Source of the DNA: Clostridia bacterium | Lineage (GTDB): Bacteria > Bacillota > Clostridia > Christensenellales > Borkfalkiaceae | Assembly: GCA_017465865.1 (NCBI GenBank) | Contig: JAFTVF010000002.1 | Coordinates: 26,622-90,621, forward strand | Direction: 5' to 3' | DNA: 64,000 nucleotides | Part shown: positions 59,082 to 64,000 of the stretch, piece after piece | Numbering within the stretch: position 1 is the first letter of the stretch | Layout of the letters: each line of letters begins with the position of its first letter | The notes under the pieces: generated by a model | Databases searched by the model: none | The model's input: only the letters and a program-made list of their open reading frames with translations | Told to the model about the DNA's origin: nothing | Program-made: the position numbers and the translations under genes

Positions 59082-59092
59082 AATTTATACCC

Positions 59093-59638
59093 TTATAACT
59101 GATTCCAAAGCTCTTCATGGGGCGCAGCGATGATCGAATAGCTGGACAGCTGCCCGCTCGTTTTTGCGTAATTCGAACCCGCTTCTACCGCCGCGGTAAC
59201 GTCGCCGACCTCGCCCGTGATCATAACGACGCCTTTCCCTCCCATACCGCGGGAAACGCGCAGATCGAAAATCTCCACCCTCGCGGTTTTTACCGCGATA
59301 TCCGCCGCTTTGATCGTCGTTGCCGCCGAGAACGTTTCAATCAGCCCCAGCGAGCCTTTCTTTTCCGTTTTCTGCGTACCGAACAATGCCGTGATGACCT
59401 GTTCGTCGATCCGACCCATTACCGAGCTGTCGATGACGTACCCGTCGAATTTGGACAGCACGTGGCTGACCGAAGCGGTTACGTTGGAAATAGAACCCGT
59501 TAAAATGATCTCGTATTTTCCAGGGCACGCAGGATGCGCCGAAACCATTTGCACGCCCGCGCTTTTGAGCGCCGCGTCCGTCGCTTCTACGCCTTTGGGG
59601 ATACTTTTCAGTTCGATAACGCCGATAGACTTAAACAT
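59093..59638 (-). CDS. BMC trimeric shell protein, PduT type
   Basis: A 181-aa tandem-BMC protein forming pseudohexameric trimers. Domain 1 is residues about 3-88 and domain 2 about 95-178 (GSLGLIETFSAATTIKAADIAV). Cys38 in AHPACPGKYE sits where PduT has Cys38, which binds a 4Fe-4S cluster at the pore, so it may pass electrons through the shell. The gene start overlaps the stop of the PduS-like gene (TAATG), an electron-transfer partner in the Pdu system. Confidence 0.92.
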   Translation of the reverse strand: MFKSIGVIELKSIPKGVEATDAALKSAGVQMVSAHPACPGKYEIILTGSISNVTASVSHVLSKFDGYVIDSSVMGRIDEQVITALFGTQKTEKKGSLGLIETFSAATTIKAADIAVKTARVEIFDLRVSRGMGGKGVVMITGEVGDVTAAVEAGSNYAKTSGQLSSYSIIAAPHEELWNQL

Positions 59639-60960
59639 TATTCATTCACCTTGTCAATTACGATTTTTTCTCCGTCGAATACCGTTACTTTGCCCGATAT
59701 CGGCGCGTATTGAGGAAGGGACAGCCCCTCCGCAGCTTCTGCGATCTTGTCGCCCTTTTGTACGAACTCTCCGTCCGAAACGCAAGGCACGCTCGGTGCG
59801 CCGATGTGTTGGCGGAGGAGTATTTCCACTCTCGAATAGCTCTGCTCGCCGACGAATTTCGGCACTTTGTCGAATTTCGCAACGCCCAGCACGCTCGCCC
59901 AACGCTCGGAGGGGATCATACGGTATTCCCGTTCCACCGCGGGCGATACTTCCGTTTTGCCCACGTACCGCATTTTGTTTTTCCCGAGCAACGCCTTGTA
60001 TTCGTTGATCACCGCTTTCGGGGAGATGCCCTGACAGCACGCAAGCGTTTCGCAAACGCCGCAGCCGCAGCAAAGGGTCGCCGAAAGCACCATTTCGGGC
60101 ATTACCGTCGCCGCCTGTTTCGCCGTCCGCACCATCTTATGCGGTTCGAGCGGATACCCGAGTAACGCGCGTGGACACATATCCGTACAACGCGTACACT
60201 GACAACACGCCGTTTCTGCTCTCGCCACCGATTTTTCGCCGTCGATGAACTTGGATATCACCGCTTCGCAATCGTTGGGCAAAACCAGAAGCCCTTTGGT
60301 CGTTTTCGTGATCACCGCGCGTTCGGGATCTATTACTTTCCCCATCGAAGGCCCGCCGTCGAGTACGGTGTAGCCCTCTTCGGGGATTATGATCGAATTT
60401 CTTTCGAAAAGCTCCGCCACGGACGTACCGATAGGAACTTTCACAACGATCGGCTCGGGGATATCCCCTGCGACCGTCAGCCATTTCATGGTAAGGGGTT
60501 CGGATTTTTTCGACATTGCCGCAACGTTGTACATGGTTTCTACGTTGTACACGATCACGCCTGCGGTGATGGGTAAATTCCCGGGCTTTACCACTCTGCC
60601 CGTCGCCTGATAGATCAGGCTGATTTCGTCGCCCATGGGATATACGTCGGGCAACGTTTTTAATATAATCCTTTCTGCAAGTTTGGTATCGTCCGCAAGC
60701 CGCAAACATTTCGCCGTGTGTTCTTTCACGCACAGCAAAGCGCGCGGGATCTTCGCGTAATCCAGCACGGCTTTGATGCCCGCAAGCACCATCGGCAGTT
60801 CCTTTTGCAAAAGGATATAATCGGTATACAAAAGCGGTTCGCATTCCGCGCCGTTAATGACGAGGACGTCCGCGCCGTCGGCAAGCTTGGCATACGAGGG
60901 AAATCCCGCGCCGCCTGCGCCGACGATACCAGCTTCTTTCATAATCTCTTTCAATTCCAT
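59638..60960 (-). CDS. PduS-like RnfC-family flavo/iron-sulfur protein
   Basis: A 440-aa protein of the RnfC/PduS group with an N-terminal Gly-rich FMN/NADH-type loop (GIVGAGGAGFPSYAKLADGA in parts, residues about 12-31), an SLBB domain (about 165-235, YTVLDGGPSMGKVID), and two 4Fe-4S motifs (CCQCTRCTDMCP and CCGCGVCETLACC). A C-terminal barrel-sandwich hybrid domain (about 380-440, APISGKVTVFDGEKIVI) closes it. In Pdu compartments PduS reduces cobalamin; here, with no B12 enzyme, it probably recycles NADH or feeds electrons through the PduT cluster. Confidence 0.92.
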   Translation of the reverse strand: MELKEIMKEAGIVGAGGAGFPSYAKLADGADVLVINGAECEPLLYTDYILLQKELPMVLAGIKAVLDYAKIPRALLCVKEHTAKCLRLADDTKLAERIILKTLPDVYPMGDEISLIYQATGRVVKPGNLPITAGVIVYNVETMYNVAAMSKKSEPLTMKWLTVAGDIPEPIVVKVPIGTSVAELFERNSIIIPEEGYTVLDGGPSMGKVIDPERAVITKTTKGLLVLPNDCEAVISKFIDGEKSVARAETACCQCTRCTDMCPRALLGYPLEPHKMVRTAKQAATVMPEMVLSATLCCGCGVCETLACCQGISPKAVINEYKALLGKNKMRYVGKTEVSPAVEREYRMIPSERWASVLGVAKFDKVPKFVGEQSYSRVEILLRQHIGAPSVPCVSDGEFVQKGDKIAEAAEGLSLPQYAPISGKVTVFDGEKIVIDKVNE

Positions 60961-60970
60961 AATAACCTTT

Positions 60971-61172
60971 TCAGTGAATTGAATTGCTTTGCAATTCGTG
61001 AATTTTCGCTAACGCTCAGTGAATTGGGCTTCGCCCGTGAATTGCGTTTCTATGAAACGCGTTATTGAATTATCCCACAACGCAACGCTATGCGTTGCAT
61101 TTCACGAAAAACGAAGTTTTTCATTTCACGCGCCAAAGGCGCATTTCACGCAACCGCAAGGGTGCATTTCAC
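60971..61172. repeat. Hairpin-array interspersed repeat, copy B
   Basis: Same architecture as copy A, in the gap between the EutN gene stop (61176) and the PduS-like gene start (60960). The fourth hairpin reads GCGTTTC-tat-GAAACGC (61044-61060) where copy A has GCGTTGC / GCAACGC, a paired change in both arms. Spacers are GTGAATT on the left and ATTTCAC on the right. Confidence 0.9.
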
Positions 61173-61175
61173 CTT

Positions 61176-61424
61176 TTAATCCACAATACCGACGATCACC
61201 GCGTCGCAAGGCGCGTTACAGTTGTGCAGAGCAAGACGCGCGGAGCTGCCCGTCGTGATGAGTACCGTTTCGCCGATACCCGCGCCAACGCTGTCCACCG
61301 CGATGAGATATTCGCCCGTCAGCTCGCCGTTTTTCATGATCTCCACTTCCATAAACTTCGACCCGATCAGGGATTCCTGTTTTCTCGTGGAAACGATGTT
61401 TCCTCTGATAATGCCTCTTAACAT
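61176..61424 (-). CDS. eutN: BMC pentameric vertex protein, EutN/CcmL family
   Basis: Forms the pentamers that close compartment vertices. The 82-aa protein matches the family: an N-terminal MLRGIIRGNIVSTRK, then LIGSKFMEVEI, LIAVDSVGAGIGETVLITTGSSAR in parts, and the final DAVIVGIVD strand. It is 4 bp downstream of pduL and is followed by repeat copy B. Confidence 0.95.
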   Translation of the reverse strand: MLRGIIRGNIVSTRKQESLIGSKFMEVEIMKNGELTGEYLIAVDSVGAGIGETVLITTGSSARLALHNCNAPCDAVIVGIVD

Positions 61425-61428
61425 ATCC

Positions 61429-62094
61429 TTACTCCTTTACGACCTTAACTTTTGCGCCGTTACCGATACCCACTGCGTTCGCGTCGTCCGTATCGATATG
61501 CATTTCCAAACGGAAATCGGGATGCACGCGTACCTGTACGTCATACCAACGCGTACGGCGTTTCCCAACGACGTCCACCGTTACGGTATCGCCGTCCTTT
61601 ACGCCGAATGCCGCGCCGTCCGCAGGCGACATATGGATATGTCTGTTTGCCACGATACAGCCCTCTTTGAGCTGTACGACGCCCTTAGGTCCGATAATCG
61701 TTACGGGCGCAGAGCCCGCAATATTCCCCGACTCGCGTACGGGGGGCTTTACTTTGAGAACGTAAGAATCGGTTGCGGAGATCTCCACTTGCGATTTGCT
61801 TCTCAAAGGTCCGAGAACGCGCACGTTCTCGATAGGGCGCATTGCAGGACCGATCAGGGTCAGCGTTTCTTTGCAAGCGTACTGCCCCGGCTGAGAAAGA
61901 TCTTTCATCGGGGTAAGCTCATAGCCTGCGCCGAACAGCGTTTCCATATCCGCTTTCGTCAAATGGATATGTCTGTTCGATACGCCTACGGGCACTTCGC
62001 CGTTCGAGCCTGCCGAAACGGGCGCGTCGCTCCCGTCCATATCCGCCAACACTTTTTTAACCAATTCCGCGATCTGCGCGCTTGAAAATTCCAT
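61429..62094 (-). CDS. pduL: Phosphate propanoyltransferase PduL
   Basis: Converts propionyl-CoA and phosphate to propionyl-phosphate and CoA inside the compartment, recycling CoA. The 221-aa enzyme has the two zinc-site motifs VGVSNRHIHLT and ANRHIHMSPADGAAFG, with the conserved GPKGVVQLKEGCIVA region. The first 18 residues (FSSAQIAELVKKVLADM) form an amphipathic helix and linker typical of an encapsulation peptide. The ATG at 62094 follows GGAAGGAAAG. Next to eutN, as in many BMC loci. Confidence 0.95.
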   Translation of the reverse strand: MEFSSAQIAELVKKVLADMDGSDAPVSAGSNGEVPVGVSNRHIHLTKADMETLFGAGYELTPMKDLSQPGQYACKETLTLIGPAMRPIENVRVLGPLRSKSQVEISATDSYVLKVKPPVRESGNIAGSAPVTIIGPKGVVQLKEGCIVANRHIHMSPADGAAFGVKDGDTVTVDVVGKRRTRWYDVQVRVHPDFRLEMHIDTDDANAVGIGNGAKVKVVKE

Positions 62095-62127
62095 ATTCTT
62101 TCCTTCCAAAACTTTTTGATTTTACGC

Positions 62128-62219
62128 GTGTACGCATAAAGGCGCGCACGCGCGCGTACACATACTCTGTTTTTATTGAAAAACTTCCGTACCGCCCGTC
62201 CGTAAAAACGGGCGGTACG
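62128..62219. other. Hairpins between shell gene and pduL
   Basis: Two stems lie in this 150-bp gap: GTGTACGC / GCGTACAC (62128-62161) and CGTACCGCCCG / CGGGCGGTACG (62188-62219, followed on the plus strand by ATTTTTT). On the transcribed minus strand the second lacks an immediate T-run, so an mRNA-stabilising or attenuating role is more likely than full termination. Confidence 0.45.
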
Positions 62220-62246
62220 ATTTTTTCCGTGTGCTTAAATAAGAAC

Positions 62247-62519
62247 TTATTTAATAGCGGGAAGAAGTTTTTCAACGTCTGCGTGAGGACGAGGGATTAC
62301 GTGCGTAGCGATTACTTCGCCAAGCGCGGTAGCCGCAGCCGTACCTGCTTCCACAGCAGCCTTTACTGCGCCAACGTCGCCGCGAACCATAACGCTTACC
62401 AAACCGCTACCGATCTTTTCGCTGCCGATCAGGATAACGTTTGCAGCCTTTACCATTGCGTCCGCCGCTTCGATCGCCGCTACAAGACCTCTCGTTTCAA
62501 CCATGCCTAATGCTTCCAT
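62247..62519 (-). CDS. BMC hexameric shell protein (PduA/EutM type), copy 1
   Basis: A 90-aa canonical BMC-H tile forming the shell facets: [41 protein letters not shown] with the pore loop KIGSG, then [19 protein letters not shown] and the C-terminal [14 protein letters not shown]. It differs from the tile encoded at 63089-63364 at a single residue (Ile29 versus Val). Preceded by GGAGGATT. Confidence 0.96.
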   Translation of the reverse strand: MEALGMVETRGLVAAIEAADAMVKAANVILIGSEKIGSGLVSVMVRGDVGAVKAAVEAGTAAATALGEVIATHVIPRPHADVEKLLPAIK

Positions 62520-62591
62520 TGTTAAATCCTCCTAAGATTTTTTTGTTTTTGTTTTTTTATTCTTCAAGGCTCGCGCCTTAAATTCGTTGTA

Positions 62592-62864
62592 CTAACCCGT
62601 CGTTAAGAATTTCATAACGTCGGGATGGGGACGTGCGATCACCTCGCACACCTTTACGTTACCGACTTCCGCCGCCGCTTTTGCGCCCGCTTCGAGCGCC
62701 GCTTTGACTGCGGAAACTTCACCCTCGACGACGATCGTTACCAATCTGCCGCCAAGCCGCTTTTCTACGTGTATCAGCTTTACGTCAGCTGCTTTTACCA
62801 TAGCGTCAAGCCCGGTGATTGCGGCAACCATAGCCTGTACTTCGAGTAACGCTATTGCTTTCAT
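62592..62864 (-). CDS. BMC hexameric shell protein, divergent pore
   Basis: A 90-aa BMC-H protein: MKAIALLEVQAMVAAITGLDA, KAADVKLIHVEKRLGGRLVTI and the C-terminal VIARPHPDVMKFLT. The pore loop reads KRLGGR in place of KIGSG, so a more basic pore is expected, suited to anionic substrates such as acyl-phosphates. It sits between repeat copy C and BMC-H copy 1. Confidence 0.95.
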   Translation of the reverse strand: MKAIALLEVQAMVAAITGLDAMVKAADVKLIHVEKRLGGRLVTIVVEGEVSAVKAALEAGAKAAAEVGNVKVCEVIARPHPDVMKFLTTG

Positions 62865-62885
62865 TGAAAATTTCTCCTTTTAATC

Positions 62886-63089
62886 AAGTGAATTGAATTG
62901 CTGTCGCAATTCGTGAATTTTCGCTTGCGCTCAGTGAATTGGGCTTCGCCCGTGAATTGCGTTGCCTCACAACGCGTTATTGAATAATTCCACAACGCAA
63001 CGCTATGCGTTGCATTTCACGAAAAACGAAGTTTTTCATTTCACGCGCCATAAAGCGCATTTCACGCAACCGCAAGGGTGCATTTCACT
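62886..63089. repeat. Hairpin-array interspersed repeat, copy C
   Basis: Same architecture as copies A and B, between two shell protein genes; its right edge touches the stop codon at 63089. The first hairpin loop is tgtc in place of tta or ttt; the second is CGCTTGCGCTCAG where A and B have CGCTAACGCTCAG. Confidence 0.9.
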
Positions 63090-63364
63090 TATTTAATAGC
63101 GGGAAGAAGTTTTTCAACGTCTGCGTGAGGACGAGGGATTACGTGCGTAGCGATTACTTCGCCAAGCGCCGTAGCCGCAGCCGTACCTGCTTCCACAGCA
63201 GCCTTAACCGCGCCAACGTCGCCGCGAACCATAACGCTTACCAAACCGCTACCGATCTTTTCGCTGCCGATAAGAACGACGTTTGCCGCCTTTACCATTG
63301 CATCCGCTGCTTCGATCGCTGCTACGAGACCTCTCGTTTCTACCATGCCCAATGCTTCCATCAT
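63089..63364 (-). CDS. BMC hexameric shell protein (PduA/EutM type), copy 2
   Basis: Nearly identical to the tile at 62247-62519, with Val instead of Ile at position 29 (numbered from the second Met). DNA differences are mostly silent, pointing to a duplication kept similar by selection or gene conversion. Two ATG codons in a row begin the ORF; the first is better spaced from GGAG. The identical pore motif KIGSG implies the same transport property. Confidence 0.96.
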   Translation of the reverse strand: MMEALGMVETRGLVAAIEAADAMVKAANVVLIGSEKIGSGLVSVMVRGDVGAVKAAVEAGTAAATALGEVIATHVIPRPHADVEKLLPAIK

Positions 63365-63402
63365 AATTGTAATTCTCCTTTTGAATTATATTTTTTTATT
63401 TT

Positions 63403-63720
63403 TTATCTTAATTTGTCTTTGCCGAGGGCGCTCAAACGGGCAAACCATTCGATATCCTCGCTCTGTCTTGCAATTACCTTGTGGGTAATGTACAAATCTC
63501 TCTTTTCGGCTTCGGCTTTGCCTGCCGCGACCGCCGCTTCGACTGCCGCCACACTGCCCTCCACCTTGATCGCCATGACCAGAGGCACACGTGCGGAATC
63601 TCCTGCCGCGGGCTTGTTTTTGTCGATCGCCACGACCTGTACGTCCGCGGCTTTCGCCATAGCGTCCGCGACCACGATCGAGGTTGCGAAACCGAATACT
63701 TCTATCATGCCAAGTGCCAT
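63403..63720 (-). CDS. BMC hexameric shell protein with extended loop and tail
   Basis: A 105-aa BMC-H protein: MALGMIEVFGFATSIVVADA, KAADVQVVAIDKNKPAAGDS with a lengthened pore-side loop (about residues 33-46, NKPAAGDSARVP), then IKVEGSVAAVEAAVAAGKAEA and a tail IARQSEDIEWFARLSALGKDKLR in parts that is about 15 residues longer than in the other tiles. The ATG at 63720 matches the family start. It is the first complete BMC gene of the operon in this window. Confidence 0.93.
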   Translation of the reverse strand: MALGMIEVFGFATSIVVADAMAKAADVQVVAIDKNKPAAGDSARVPLVMAIKVEGSVAAVEAAVAAGKAEAEKRDLYITHKVIARQSEDIEWFARLSALGKDKLR

Positions 63721-63736
63721 AATGTTCTCCTTTCTG

Positions 63737-63925
63737 CTAATTGAATTGCGTTGCAATTCGTGAATTTTCGCTTGCGCTCAATGAATTGGGTTTCACCCGT
63801 GAATTGCGTTTCTACGAACGCGTTATTGAATTATTCCACAACGCAACGCCTTGCGTTGCAATTCACGCCCGTAAGGGCAATTCGCGAAATTTATTTCAAT
63901 TCATGCAAGCAACGCTTGCAATTCA
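63737..63925. repeat. Hairpin-array interspersed repeat, copy D
   Basis: Most diverged copy. The third hairpin is GGGT-ttc-ACCC (63788-63798) where the others have GGGC-ttc-GCCC, a compensatory pair change. The hairpin GAAAAAC-gaa-GTTTTTC is replaced by GCCC-gtaa-GGGC, and the right-half spacers are AATTCAC. It lies between the shell gene start and the stop of the partial gene at 63927. Confidence 0.88.
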
Positions 63926-63926
63926 C

Positions 63927-64000
63927 TCACTTTGCGACGTAGCAGATCTTGATACCCTGCTGCGATACGTTTACTTCCATCGCTTCGTTGAGCTGATCGA
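63927..64000 (-). CDS. C-terminal end of an unidentified gene in the BMC operon (partial)
   Basis: Only 23 codons and the stop lie in the window; the protein ends EAMEVNVSQQGIKICYVAK. The frame is open to the window edge and the stop abuts repeat copy D. Its place at the upstream side of the shell genes suggests another BMC operon product, such as a dehydrogenase or regulator, but the fragment is too short to name. Confidence 0.6.
   Translation of the reverse strand, partial: DQLNEAMEVNVSQQGIKICYVAK

Overview
The window is about 50% GC and comes from an endospore-forming, low-to-mid GC Firmicute of the class Clostridia, probably an uncultured gut lineage (Christensenellales-like; the lineage is inference). 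The evidence is sporulation genes (spoIIE, spoVAC-spoVAD-spoVAE, yunB, cwlD, sigH), the Bacillus/Clostridium-type order mrnC-rlmB-sigH and nadD-yqeK-rsfS, purine-rich Shine-Dalgarno sites, and many exact 17-bp-spaced sigma-A promoters. No phage, IS element or CRISPR array was seen.

Layout. 1-9.1 kb: the C-terminal part of spoIIE, an UgpC/MsmK-type sugar ABC ATPase, an aldo/keto reductase, yigZ, tyrS, a WYL regulator, murG and yunB. 9.1-14.4 kb: a small XRE regulator divergent from a Ser-rich lipoprotein, the spoVA operon and an unknown membrane protein. 14.4-27.5 kb: two housekeeping runs on the minus strand (mrnC-rlmB-sigH-dnaX-ybaB-recR-gpsA, and recX-birA-nnr), plus cwlD, a DeoC-like protein without catalytic residues, and a nadD-yqeK fusion followed by rsfS. 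27.6-35.9 kb: a phosphoribosyltransferase, an 809-aa repeat protein, rpsF-ssb-rpsR, a membrane/secreted gene pair facing an XRE regulator, and a MarR-DegV operon. 36.0-36.9 kb: a strong promoter driving an unidentified structured RNA, a SLOG-like gene and tRNA-Arg(ACG), whose 3' end is repeated in inverted orientation. 37-46 kb: a ManA-ROK kinase fusion, a PAS-PP2C phosphatase, a diacylglycerol-kinase-like protein, cca, galK, csp and uppP. 46-50.6 kb: an arylpyruvate oxidation operon (thioesterase, iorA, iorB, paaK, ACT protein).

50.7-64 kb: a glycyl-radical bacterial microcompartment (BMC) operon on the minus strand. In transcription order it holds an unidentified gene end, four hexameric shell proteins, PduL, the EutN pentamer, a PduS-like flavo/iron-sulfur protein, a PduT-like trimer, a glycyl radical diol dehydratase, its activase, a PduU/EutS shell protein, an EutP GTPase, a ParA ATPase and a small Lys/Ala-rich protein. 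A GH106-like (rhamnosidase-type) glycosidase follows. The residues of the radical enzyme fit B12-independent 1,2-propanediol dehydration. With the glycosidase this suggests rhamnose to 1,2-propanediol to propionyl-phosphate; the aldehyde and alcohol dehydrogenases would lie beyond the right edge.

The most notable items are the ParA/EutP/basic-protein trio at the end of the BMC operon (a possible compartment-positioning system related in concept to McdAB), a roughly 200-bp repeat built of tandem small hairpins (four copies, three in the BMC operon, with compensatory base changes), the structured RNA at 36.0 kb, and the inverted duplication of the tRNA-Arg 3' end.
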